Positions 1 to 6,806 of a DNA stretch of 15,855 bases are shown piece after piece. The DNA is taken from contig JAEWSN010000057.1 in assembly GCA_023459915.1 (NCBI GenBank), positions 1 to 15,855 on the forward strand. The letters are read 5' to 3'. Source of the DNA: Bacillota bacterium (GTDB lineage Bacteria; Bacillota; Clostridia; DSM-8532). A model generated the notes under the pieces. It ran no database searches. It had not been told where the DNA came from and saw only the letters and a list, made by a program, of their open reading frames with translations. Positions within the stretch are counted from its first letter, which is position 1. Every line of letters starts with the position of its first letter. Made by a program: the position numbers and the translations under genes.

Positions 1-153
1 CCGAAGGTGCGTGGGGAAGTCAATGAACGGGAAGATTTCCGCGAAATCGAGCGTGATTTCACGGCGAGCACCCGGGGCCCCAGGTTCCATGCGCCGGCGC
101 CGTCCGCGCATCTGTCCGACGGGAGCATTCTTGGTGTCCAGAGTGAGCGCGAA

Positions 154-888
154 ATGCCCGATGATCGCATTGAGGGCCGAAATCCGGCGCTCGAGGCGTT
201 CAAGGCCGGACATGAGATGAACAAGGTGCTGATAGAGAAGGACACCGAGGACAGCACGCTCCTCCGGATTGCCGCGATGGCCCGCGAAACGGGCACGCCG
301 GTGCAGTTTGTGGATCGGCGCAAGCTCGATGCCATGTCTGTCACCCGCGCGCATCAGGGCGTCATCATCGAAATCGCCGCCCATGCCTATGTGGAGGTGG
401 AGGACATCCTGGCGTTGGCCAAGGAGCGCAATGAAGCCCCCTTCCTCGTGGTGCTCGACGGGGTCACCGATCCGAACAATCTCGGTTCGGTCATCCGAAG
501 CGCGGAATGTGCCGGCGCGCATGGCGTCATCATCCCCAAGCGGCGCTCGGTCGCGCTCAACGCCACCGTCGCCAAGGTGGCGGCCGGTGCGCATGAGCAT
601 CTGGCGGTCGCGCGGGTTTCCAACCTGGTGAGCACCCTCAAGACCCTCAAGGAGAACGGGGTCTGGGTGGCCGCGTCGGATGCCGAGGCCGAGCAGGTTT
701 ACACGCAGACCGATCTCAAGGGCCCCATCGCCATAGTGGTCGGCGGCGAGGGCGAAGGCATCAGCCGCATCGTGCGCAAGGAATGCGATTTGCAGGTGAA
801 GATTCCCATGAAGGGCAAAATCGATTCCCTGAACGCGGGCGTCGCGGCGGCCCTGATGCTGTTCGAGGTGGCCCGGCAACGTGGGTGA
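154..888 (+). CDS. rlmB: 23S rRNA (guanosine-2'-O-)-methyltransferase, RlmB/TrmH-type SPOUT enzyme
   Basis: Predicted SAM-dependent 2'-O-ribose methyltransferase of the TrmH branch of the SPOUT superfamily; RlmB methylates a guanosine in 23S rRNA. From the ATG at 154 the protein is 244 residues, the usual RlmB length, and opens with the family-typical RIEGRNPALEAF substrate-binding region. The three knot motifs are present: DPNNLG (about 106-111), GGEGEGISR (about 197-205) and IPMKGKIDSLNAG (about 217-229). The frame is open back to the window edge, with a GTG at 7 that would add 49 residues (rich in charged residues and Pro) not typical of RlmB. The ribosome site before 154 is weak (GAGTGAG), so the start is uncertain. 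The stop lies 1 bp before the likely ATG of the next gene, implying co-transcription. The exact rRNA target is inferred from family; other TrmH-type specificities are possible. Confidence 0.9.
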   Translation: MPDDRIEGRNPALEAFKAGHEMNKVLIEKDTEDSTLLRIAAMARETGTPVQFVDRRKLDAMSVTRAHQGVIIEIAAHAYVEVEDILALAKERNEAPFLVVLDGVTDPNNLGSVIRSAECAGAHGVIIPKRRSVALNATVAKVAAGAHEHLAVARVSNLVSTLKTLKENGVWVAASDAEAEQVYTQTDLKGPIAIVVGGEGEGISRIVRKECDLQVKIPMKGKIDSLNAGVAAALMLFEVARQRG

Positions 889-889
889 G

Positions 890-1561
890 ATGGATTTGAG
901 GCTTCAAGGCATTCTGTTCGATTTGGATGGCGTTCTCATTGATTCGGGGCGCGACATCATGCATGCCGTCAACTGGACCTTGTGTGAGCATGGTCTTTCC
1001 CCATTGCCCTACGAGACCGTCAAGCGGCATGTGGGGCATGGGGCCGGTGTGCTGCTCGCGCGATGCTTTGCCGAGTTCGGACCGCAGCATGAGGTCCTTG
1101 CAGAACAGGCATTGCCCGCCTACAAATCCCGCTATCTTGCCTACAGTGTGGTGGAGACGGCACTGTACGAGGGCGTGTCGGCAGGCCTTGCAGCCCTTCG
1201 CGCCGCGGGATTCCGCATGGCGGTTGTGACAAACAAGCCGGGGGCGCTGGCCCAAAAAATTCTGGAGACCCTCGGGGTGTGGCAGGTTTTTGATCTGCTG
1301 GTGCCGCCGGAGGAACTGACCCGCATCAAACCGGATCCGGAAGGATTGCTGCTGGCGATGACTTCGTTGGGACTCCAGCCGGAAGGCACCGTGATGGTCG
1401 GGGACACCTGGAGCGACATGGAGGCGGGCAAACGTGCCGGCACAAGGACCTTCGGCGCGCTGTGGGGACTTGGGGATCCGCAGGCCGTATGTGCGGAGAA
1501 ACCGGACGGAACCGGGATGGATTTCCCGTCGTTCGTGCAATGGGCATTGTCACTAAAATGA
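890..1561 (+). CDS. HAD-superfamily phosphatase (phosphoglycolate phosphatase / PpaX-like)
   Basis: Haloacid dehalogenase-type hydrolase of about 223 residues. All four HAD motifs are visible: FDLDGVLIDS with nucleophile Asp11 and acid/base Asp13, VVTNK with Thr114, Lys147 in RIKPDPEG, and GDTWSDMEAG with Asp172 and Asp176. An alpha-helical cap lies between motifs I and II, as in the Gph/PpaX/beta-phosphoglucomutase-like subfamily. The substrate cannot be told from sequence; phosphoglycolate, pyrophosphate and sugar phosphates are all candidates, so no symbol is given. The ATG at 890 follows GTGAG and sits 1 bp after the rlmB stop; a GTG at 881 would overlap rlmB by 8 nt and add three residues. 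It is the last gene of this small operon and is followed by the hairpins at 1600-1703. Confidence 0.88.
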   Translation: MDLRLQGILFDLDGVLIDSGRDIMHAVNWTLCEHGLSPLPYETVKRHVGHGAGVLLARCFAEFGPQHEVLAEQALPAYKSRYLAYSVVETALYEGVSAGLAALRAAGFRMAVVTNKPGALAQKILETLGVWQVFDLLVPPEELTRIKPDPEGLLLAMTSLGLQPEGTVMVGDTWSDMEAGKRAGTRTFGALWGLGDPQAVCAEKPDGTGMDFPSFVQWALSLK

Positions 1562-1599
1562 AAGTCATGACATAAAAACTTGCAAAAAAATCGACAAAA

Positions 1600-1632
1600 G
1601 GGCGCGGATGGCTTGCATGTGCCACCGCGCCC
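1600..1632 (+). other. Strong hairpin downstream of the HAD gene, loop carries the -35 of a promoter
   Basis: GGGCGCGG (1600-1607) pairs perfectly with CCGCGCCC (1625-1632). Inside it, TGGC (1609-1612) pairs with GCCA (1621-1624), leaving A1608 bulged. The 8-nt loop is TTGCATGT. It could help end transcription of rlmB and the HAD gene, but no real T-run follows it (GTGTTATAATTT). The loop doubles as the -35 element of the promoter at 1613-1642. Confidence 0.5.
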
Positions 1633-1642
1633 GTGTTATAAT
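1613..1642 (+). promoter_or_regulatory. Predicted sigma-70-type promoter upstream of gatCAB-aspS
   Basis: TTGCAT (1613-1618), an 18-nt spacer, then a perfect TATAAT (1637-1642) preceded by TG (1634-1635), i.e. an extended -10. The expected start is near 1649. It is the only good promoter seen in the gap before gatC, giving a leader of roughly 220 nt. The complication is the terminator-like hairpin that begins almost at the start site (1652-1703). The sequence match is good; activity is inferred. Confidence 0.6.
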
Positions 1643-1651
1643 TTCGCAAAC

Positions 1652-1703
1652 GCGGCAACGAGGCCGCTGGTGTTTTGCGCACCAGCCTTGTTGCCGCTTT
1701 TTT
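1652..1703 (+). terminator. Intrinsic terminator-like hairpin with T6 tail, just after a promoter
   Basis: GCGGCAAC (1652-1659) pairs with GTTGCCGC (1690-1697). The stem continues through GAGG/CCTT and, after a 3-nt bulge, CTGGTG (1667-1672) with CACCAG (1680-1685), closing a 7-nt loop. Six Ts follow directly (1698-1703). The form is that of a rho-independent terminator. It may terminate the rlmB operon, or cut off transcripts from the 1613-1642 promoter about 50 nt after their start. No T-box consensus (TGGNACCGCG) is seen in this gap. Positions 1704-1850 hold no further element I can name; they contain the 12-bp palindromes CCATTGCAATGG (1792-1803) and ATCCGCGCGGAT in the segment before the gatC ribosome site. 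Confidence 0.75.
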
Positions 1704-1867
1704 GATCCCTGTTTGGTTTTTCCAGCAAGACCCATCATTGATTCCCAGCTTCCGATCTGTCCGGCCTTGAAAGTCGGATGCCGTCGGAAAACCATTGCAA
1801 TGGGGCAATTCAGCGAATCCACAGGTTGTGGCGATCCGCGCGGATGTCCCGGAAAGGAGGCATTCCG

Positions 1868-2155
1868 ATGAATGCGGACCGAAACACCATCCAGTACGTC
1901 GCCAATCTGGCGGCCATCAATCTCAACGAGGCCGAGGAAACCAATTTTGCCCGGGATTTGGACGCAATCATGGCGCACATGGCGCAGCTGATGCGCATTG
2001 ACACCGAAGGCGTCGCGCCGATGGAACATGTGCTGTCCCTGCGAAATGCCCTGCGGGAGGACCGTGTTGAAAACGGCGATGCCCGTGCGCAGTGGCTGGC
2101 GGTTGCGCCAAAGACGGAAGAGGACTGTTATCTCGTCCCCAGCGTGGTCGAATGA
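1868..2155 (+). CDS. gatC: Aspartyl/glutamyl-tRNA(Asn/Gln) amidotransferase subunit C
   Basis: Small subunit of the GatCAB amidotransferase, which converts Asp-tRNA(Asn) and/or Glu-tRNA(Gln) to the amidated forms; GatC wraps around the A and B subunits and stabilises the complex. The 95-residue product has the usual GatC length and pattern: an N-terminal helix (IQYVANLAAINLNEAEETNFARDLDAI), then TEGVAPMEHVL, LREDRV and a C-terminal YLVPSVVE, which matches the usual (F)xVPxVxE ending. ATG 1868 is chosen because AAAGGAGG lies 8 nt before it; the frame is open further upstream but without family-like residues. That ribosome site sits in the loop of a short possible hairpin (CGGAA 1850-1854 with TTCCG 1863-1867). 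First gene of the gatCAB-aspS operon; the stop overlaps or nearly abuts the gatA start. Confidence 0.93.
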   Translation: MNADRNTIQYVANLAAINLNEAEETNFARDLDAIMAHMAQLMRIDTEGVAPMEHVLSLRNALREDRVENGDARAQWLAVAPKTEEDCYLVPSVVE

Positions 2156-2169
2156 CGGAAGGGATTTGT

Positions 2170-3651
2170 ATGGATTTGCATCAGATGCCAGTGCATCAGC
2201 TGGCGGATTTGTTGAGAAAACGCGAACTGGGGGCCGGGGAATTGACCCGGACCTATCTGCAGCGGATGGATCGCCTGTCCCGGAATGTGAACTGCTACAT
2301 CACGCAGACGCCGGAGTTGGCGCTCACCCAGGCGGAGAACGCGCAGCGGCGGTTGGATGATGGCGTGGCCGGCCCCCTGACCGGCATCCCCATGGCGCTC
2401 AAGGACAATTTGTGCACCAAGGGCGTGCGGACCACCTGCGCCTCCCGGATGCTGGAAGATTTCGTCGCCCCCTATGACGCGACCGTGGTGACTCGCCTGC
2501 GGGATGCGGGGGCGGTGCTGCTCGGCAAGCTGAACATGGATGAGTTTGCCATGGGCAGCTCCAATGAAAACTCCTGTTTTGGCCCCGTTCGCAATCCCTG
2601 GAACCGGGACAGGGTGCCCGGGGGATCGAGCGGCGGCTCTGCGGCGGCTGTGTCCGCCGGACTGGCTCCGTTTGCGCTGGGATCGGACACCGGCGGCTCC
2701 ATCCGCCTGCCCGCTTCCTTCTGCGGGGTTGTGGGCATGAAGCCCACTTATGGCGCGGTCTCCCGATATGGACTGGTCGCGTTTGCCTCCTCGCTCGATC
2801 AGATTGGTCCGTTGACCACCAATGTGCGGGACTGCGCGCTGGTGCTCGACGCGCTGATGGGGGCCGACCCTCGTGACGCCACGTCCGCCCCGGTCACCCA
2901 TGACAGCTGCACGCAGTCTCTCGAAGGCGGCGTGCGGGGGCTGACAGTGGGTCTTGCGGGCGAGTTTTTTGGTGAGGGACTCAACCGGGAGGTGCGCGCG
3001 GCCGTGCTGCACGCCGTGGAGGCACTCGAGGCGCAGGGCGCCAGTTCCGGCGGCTGTGCCATCCCGGCGGCCGAACACGGCATTCCCGCCTATTACCTGC
3101 TCTCTTCCGCCGAAGCCAGTGCGAACCTGGCACGATATGACGGCATCCGGTATGGTCACCGTGCGGTTCAGGCAACAGACATGCACGACCTGTACAGGTT
3201 TTCCAGGGGTGAGGGGTTCGGGCGGGAGGTCAAGACACGGATTCTGCTGGGAACCCATGTGCTCAGTGCCGGATACCATGACGCATTGTATGTCAAGGCG
3301 CTCAAGGTGCGCCGGATGATTCACGACGATTTTCTGAAGGCGTTTGAGAAATATGACGTGCTGGTGAGTCCGGTGTCGCCCACCACGGCGTTCCGGTTGG
3401 GGGAGAAAACGGCGGATCCGCTCCAGATGTACCTGGCGGATGTGTACACCGTTGCAGTGAACCTGGCCGGATTGCCGGCAGTTGTGGTGCCTTGCGGTCT
3501 GGATTCACAAGGGCTGCCGATTGGGGTGCAGCTCATCGGGAAACCGTTTTCTGAAAAGTTGCTGCTGCGGACCGCCTTTGCCCTGGAGTCGGCCGTGGGC
3601 CGGTTCCTCTCGCCGATGATGGCCGGGCAGGGAAGGAAGGTGGGGGCATGA
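2170..3651 (+). CDS. gatA: Aspartyl/glutamyl-tRNA(Asn/Gln) amidotransferase subunit A
   Basis: Glutaminase subunit of GatCAB: an amidase-signature enzyme that releases ammonia from glutamine and passes it to GatB. The 493-residue product has the whole Ser-cisSer-Lys triad at the usual spacing: Lys78 in MALKDN, Ser153 in GGSSGGS and Ser177 in GSDTGGSIRLPASFCG. Also typical are KPTYGAVSRYGLVAFASSLDQIGP and, near the C-terminus, EVKTRILLGTHVLSAGYHDALY. Start choice: ATG 2170 has GGAAGGG 6 nt upstream and gives the family-like MDLHQMPVHQLADLL. The alternative ATG 2152 overlaps the gatC stop as ATGA and would add six residues. The 3' end overlaps gatB by 4 nt (ATGA at 3648-3651), so translation of the two is probably coupled. 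Confidence 0.96.
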   Translation: MDLHQMPVHQLADLLRKRELGAGELTRTYLQRMDRLSRNVNCYITQTPELALTQAENAQRRLDDGVAGPLTGIPMALKDNLCTKGVRTTCASRMLEDFVAPYDATVVTRLRDAGAVLLGKLNMDEFAMGSSNENSCFGPVRNPWNRDRVPGGSSGGSAAAVSAGLAPFALGSDTGGSIRLPASFCGVVGMKPTYGAVSRYGLVAFASSLDQIGPLTTNVRDCALVLDALMGADPRDATSAPVTHDSCTQSLEGGVRGLTVGLAGEFFGEGLNREVRAAVLHAVEALEAQGASSGGCAIPAAEHGIPAYYLLSSAEASANLARYDGIRYGHRAVQATDMHDLYRFSRGEGFGREVKTRILLGTHVLSAGYHDALYVKALKVRRMIHDDFLKAFEKYDVLVSPVSPTTAFRLGEKTADPLQMYLADVYTVAVNLAGLPAVVVPCGLDSQGLPIGVQLIGKPFSEKLLLRTAFALESAVGRFLSPMMAGQGRKVGA

Positions 3652-5096
3652 CGCACGAAATTGTGATTGGCCTGGAAATCCACGCCGAACTGAAAACCGC
3701 ATCCAAGGTCTTATGCGGATGCCCGAACGCGTATGGCGCGGCGCCGAACACGCACACCTGTCCGGTGTGCCTGGGCATGCCCGGCGCGCTGCCCGTGCTC
3801 AACCGGCAGGCGGTGGCCTTCGCGGCCAAGGCCGGCATGGCGATGCATTGCGGGATTGCCGCGTTCAGCAAGATGGACCGGAAGAACTATTTCTATCCCG
3901 ACATGCCCAAAGCCTATCAGATCTCCCAATACGATCTGCCGTTTTGCCGCGACGGGTACGTGGAGATCGATGTGGCGGGGGAACGCAGACGGATTGGCAT
4001 CGAGCGCATCCACCTGGAGGAGGACGCGGGCAAGCTGATGCACGACCCGTACGCCCAAGGCAGTCTGGTGGACTACAACCGCTGCGGCGTGCCGCTGATC
4101 GAGATCGTGAGCCGTCCGGACATGCGCTCGCCCGAAGAGGCGCGTCTGTTCATGGAGGCGGTCAAGGAAATCCTCGAGTACGCGGACATCTCGGACTGCC
4201 GGATGCAGGAAGGCTCCCTGCGGGCGGATGTCAACCTCTCCCTGCGCCCGGTGGGTCAGGAAACGCTTGGGACCAGAACCGAGATGAAAAACATCAACTC
4301 CCTGCGGGCCGTTCAGCGCGCGGCTGCGGCCGAAGCGCTGCGGCAGGAGGCGCTGTTGCTTTCCGGCAAGCCGGTGGTGCAGCAAACCCGCCGCTGGGAT
4401 GACAACAAGGGAGAGAGCTTTTCGATGCGCTCGAAGGAAGAGGCGATGGATTACCGCTACTTCCCCGAGCCGGATCTGGTGCCTGTGGTCATGGACCCGG
4501 CATGGCTTGCGGAACTGCGGGACTCCCTGCCGGAGCTGCCGCAGGCCCGGCGTGAGCGTTACATCGGGCAGATGGGGATTCCGCCGTATGACGCCGGTCT
4601 GCTGACTGGAACCAGGCAGTTGTCCGATCTTTTCGAGCGGACGGCTGCTGTCTGTGAAAATGCGAAGGCTGCCAGCAACTGGATGATGGGAGAGGTGCTG
4701 CGGCGGATGAAGGAGCGTGGCGACGATTCATTGGATCCGGGTGTGACCGGGGATCAACTTGGCCGGATCATCCGGATGGTGGAGGCGGGCGATATCACGC
4801 AGGCCTCAGGCAAAAAACTGTTGGACGCGGTTCAAGGCGGGGATGCGGATCCCAGTGTGCTGGTGGACCAAATGAATCTGCGCGTGCAGCGGGATGAAGG
4901 CGCCATCACGCGGGCTGTGGAGGCCGTACTGGCCGAGAATCCCCAGGCGGTTGCGGATTGGGCGTCGGGAAAAGGCAAGGCCATGGGCTTCCTGATGGGA
5001 CAGATCATGGGCAGGCTCAAGGGCAAGGCGGATCCGGCGCAGGTGAAGGATCAGCTGCAGGCGGCGCTCGCGCGGACGGGAGGCGGCAATGGGTGA
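3648..5096 (+). CDS. gatB: Aspartyl/glutamyl-tRNA(Asn/Gln) amidotransferase subunit B
   Basis: Kinase/transamidase subunit of GatCAB: it activates the carboxyl of tRNA-bound Asp or Glu with ATP and amidates it with ammonia from GatA. The product is 482 residues, a normal GatB length. The N-terminal cradle domain begins EIVIGLEIHAEL (His12 is the usual metal ligand). A likely zinc site is formed by Cys23, Cys25, Cys38 and Cys41 (CGCP...CPVC). KNYFYPDMPKAYQISQYD and IHLEEDAGKLMHD (about 121-132) are GatB hallmarks. The C-terminal helical plus YqeY-like tail that binds tRNA is intact (from roughly residue 330 on). The start ATG overlaps the gatA stop by 4 nt, behind GGAAGGAAGGTGGGGG; the end overlaps aspS by 8 nt. 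Confidence 0.96.
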   Translation: MTHEIVIGLEIHAELKTASKVLCGCPNAYGAAPNTHTCPVCLGMPGALPVLNRQAVAFAAKAGMAMHCGIAAFSKMDRKNYFYPDMPKAYQISQYDLPFCRDGYVEIDVAGERRRIGIERIHLEEDAGKLMHDPYAQGSLVDYNRCGVPLIEIVSRPDMRSPEEARLFMEAVKEILEYADISDCRMQEGSLRADVNLSLRPVGQETLGTRTEMKNINSLRAVQRAAAAEALRQEALLLSGKPVVQQTRRWDDNKGESFSMRSKEEAMDYRYFPEPDLVPVVMDPAWLAELRDSLPELPQARRERYIGQMGIPPYDAGLLTGTRQLSDLFERTAAVCENAKAASNWMMGEVLRRMKERGDDSLDPGVTGDQLGRIIRMVEAGDITQASGKKLLDAVQGGDADPSVLVDQMNLRVQRDEGAITRAVEAVLAENPQAVADWASGKGKAMGFLMGQIMGRLKGKADPAQVKDQLQAALARTGGGNG

Positions 5097-6405
5097 CATG
5101 ATACGGGGTCTGACCCCACACGGAGAAGGAGTGGAAACCCAGGCGGACGGTACGGTTCGCGTGGAAGGCTTTGTCCATCGAATCCGGGACATGGGAGGAT
5201 TCTCCTTCCTTGTGATCCGGACGGGGCGCCGCATGGTGCAGTGCGTACTGGAGGATGGGATCGCATTTCCCGCAGACAGGCGGATGGAAACAGGGGATAC
5301 GGTCCGCGCAGTTGGGGAGCGGGTGCCGGAGCCCCGTGCCGAAGGCGGCTTTGAGGTTCGGATTCGGGAGGCGGAGATTCTCTCCCGGCCCACTGCGGTC
5401 TCGCCGGTGCCATTGACACGCCGGAAGATGGACATCAGCCTGGACGTCAATCTGGATCACAGGCCCATTTCGTTGCGGCACCCCAGGGAACGCGCCATCT
5501 TTGTCATCGCGGAGGCGCTGGTCCAGGCGTATCGCGCGTTCCTGACCGCGAACGGCTTCACCGAGGTGCACACGCCCAAGATTCAGGCGGCCGGCGCGGA
5601 GGGCGGCGCGAACATCTTCAAACTCGATTACTTCGGCAAGCCCGCTTTCCTTGGGCAGAGTCCCCAGTTCTACAAACAGATGATGGTCGGTGTGTTCGGA
5701 CGCGTTTTTGAAGTGGCGCCGGTATTTCGCGCGGAGAAGCACAACACGGTGCGTCATCTGAACGAGTATGTGGGCATGGACTTTGAAATGGGCTTCATCC
5801 GCGGCATGGCGGACATCATGGAGACCGAGGTGGCGATGCTGCGGCAGGCCATGGCGCATGTCCGAACCAGCTGTGCGGCCGAGATATCCCTGCTCGGTGT
5901 GGATGTTCCGGAGATTGGCGAGGTTCCCGTCCTGAAATTCCGGGACGCGAAGCGGATTGTGGTGGAAGAGTTCGGGAAGAAGCTCGGGGGGCATGGCGAC
6001 CTTGATCCCGAGGAGGAGGTGTTGCTGTGTGAATACGCCAAGCGAACGCATGGCAGTGATTTCGTTTTCATCACCCATTTTCCGTCCGCGCGGCGGCCCT
6101 TTTACGCCATGGATGATCCGGAGGATCCGGGGTACGCGCTGAGTTTCGATTTGCTGTTTCGAGGACTGGAAATCACCACCGGCGGCCAGCGCATCCACGA
6201 CCATGCGCAGCAGGTGGCGAAGATGCACGCGCACGGATTGGACCCGGCGGACTTCCAGGATTATCTGCAAATCCACGCCTGCGGCATGCCACCGCATGGC
6301 GGGCTGGGGCTTGGCTTGGAACGGCTGACAGCGCAGCTGCTGAAGCTGAAAAACGTCCGCCAGGCATCCCTGTTTCCCAGGGATTTGAAGCGCATGCTGC
6401 CTTAA
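5089..6405 (+). CDS. aspS: Archaeal-type aspartyl-tRNA synthetase, probably non-discriminating (Asp/Asn)
   Basis: Class IIb synthetase of 438 residues: an OB-fold anticodon-binding domain (about 20-100) and a catalytic domain with motif 2 (GRVFEVAPVFRAEKHNTVRHLNEY) and motif 3 (GLGLGLERLTAQLL). It lacks the bacterial-type insertion domain and is the short archaeal/eukaryotic-like form (AspS2). Recalled work on this type places two tRNA-Asn discrimination residues in the OB fold. The His30 of GFVHRIRD matches the His of non-discriminating enzymes, where Trp or Gln marks discriminating ones. The second site appears to be Glu85 (RAEGGFE), neither the expected Pro nor Lys. Position after gatB favours Asp-tRNA(Asn) formation for GatCAB. 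ATG 5089 follows GGGAGG at 5 nt; ATG 5098 is possible. The last codons and the stop lie in the 48-bp palindrome at 6380-6427. Confidence 0.92.
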   Translation: MGDMIRGLTPHGEGVETQADGTVRVEGFVHRIRDMGGFSFLVIRTGRRMVQCVLEDGIAFPADRRMETGDTVRAVGERVPEPRAEGGFEVRIREAEILSRPTAVSPVPLTRRKMDISLDVNLDHRPISLRHPRERAIFVIAEALVQAYRAFLTANGFTEVHTPKIQAAGAEGGANIFKLDYFGKPAFLGQSPQFYKQMMVGVFGRVFEVAPVFRAEKHNTVRHLNEYVGMDFEMGFIRGMADIMETEVAMLRQAMAHVRTSCAAEISLLGVDVPEIGEVPVLKFRDAKRIVVEEFGKKLGGHGDLDPEEEVLLCEYAKRTHGSDFVFITHFPSARRPFYAMDDPEDPGYALSFDLLFRGLEITTGGQRIHDHAQQVAKMHAHGLDPADFQDYLQIHACGMPPHGGLGLGLERLTAQLLKLKNVRQASLFPRDLKRMLP

Positions 6406-6427
6406 GGCAGCATGCGCTTCAAATCCC
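6380..6427. repeat. Perfect 48-bp palindrome centred on the aspS stop codon
   Basis: The 22-nt arm 6380-6401 is exactly repeated in reverse complement at 6406-6427, around a central TTAA (6402-6405) that contains the stop TAA. The left arm encodes the AspRS C-terminus RDLKRMLP, which resembles the normal end of the family, so the right arm is probably the copy. Read on the minus strand the palindrome encodes the same eight residues. No T-run follows, so it is not a standard intrinsic terminator, although the RNA would form a very stable hairpin. It abuts the 59-bp repeats directly. Confidence 0.95.
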
Positions 6428-6545
6428 GAGCCCAAGACGGAGTGTAGGCGCTGCTATGCAGCGCCGGGCGACGGCGCAGGGCCAGCGAGCCCAAGACGGA
6501 GTGTAGGCGCTGCTGTGCAGCCCCGTGCGACGGTGAAGGGCCAGC
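6428..6545. repeat. Two tandem 59-bp repeats with internal hairpin
   Basis: Unit 1 is 6428-6486 and unit 2 is 6487-6545, followed by a GAGCCC stub (6546-6551) of a third. Both begin GAGCCCAAGACGGAGTGTAG and differ at 5 of 59 positions. Each holds a small hairpin: GGCGCTGC-TAT-GCAGCGCC is perfect in unit 1, with one arm mismatch in unit 2. Unit ends form GGGC-CAGCGA-GCCC across the junctions. No coding signal is convincing. Together with the palindrome it looks like a REP-like or otherwise dispersed short repeat. I recognise no named family. Confidence 0.9.
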
Positions 6546-6648
6546 GAGCCCCCATACGTCATTTTTCCGGTAATCCTGCATTTCACTCGCCGTTTCTTGT
6601 GCAAAAGGGCGGATTTGGTCTGAACAACCGGCGAAAATGAAATTTCGA

Positions 6649-6677
6649 TTGACCATACTTGCATAAAGTGGTATTGT
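6649..6677 (+). promoter_or_regulatory. Predicted promoter of the glutamine synthetase gene
   Basis: TTGACC (6649-6654), a 17-nt spacer, then TATTGT (6672-6677). The start would be near 6684, leaving a leader of about 120 nt. Around the -10 there is a partial dyad, TATTGT...ACAACATA, that could be an operator, but it is short. Positions 6546-6648 upstream hold nothing else recognised. Confidence 0.5.
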
Positions 6678-6707
6678 GGGTACAACATAGGGAGAAGGTT
6701 CGGAAAC

Positions 6708-6744
6708 AATGGCGTTTCAACTGTTGGGTTGGTGCGCCATTTTT
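6708..6744 (+). terminator. Attenuator-like hairpin in the glutamine synthetase leader
   Basis: The arm 6708-6721 pairs with 6728-6741 over 14 positions, with one T-T mismatch and two G-T wobbles. It closes a 6-nt loop TGTTGG and is followed by TTT, making five Ts in a row at 6740-6744. It lies between the promoter and the ribosome site (GAAAGGAG, 6791-6798). This is the arrangement of a transcriptional attenuator. The loop lacks the A1/G4 pattern of ANTAR-protein targets, and I see no clear alternative antiterminator. Confidence 0.5.
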
Positions 6745-6806
6745 CAGGTTTGCGGCCCGCTGGCGGTTGAAGCGGCACTTCCGGCGAGGCGAAAGGAGAC
6801 GATTCC

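Noticed and set aside
1704..1867. T-box or aminoacyl-tRNA-sensing leader before gatC
   Set aside because: The T-box consensus is absent and the terminator lies at the wrong end of the leader.
6402..6656. Minus-strand open frame ending in RDLKRMLP, identical to the AspRS C-terminus
   Set aside because: The identity is produced by the palindrome and the rest by the 59-bp repeats; no ribosome site or family resemblance.
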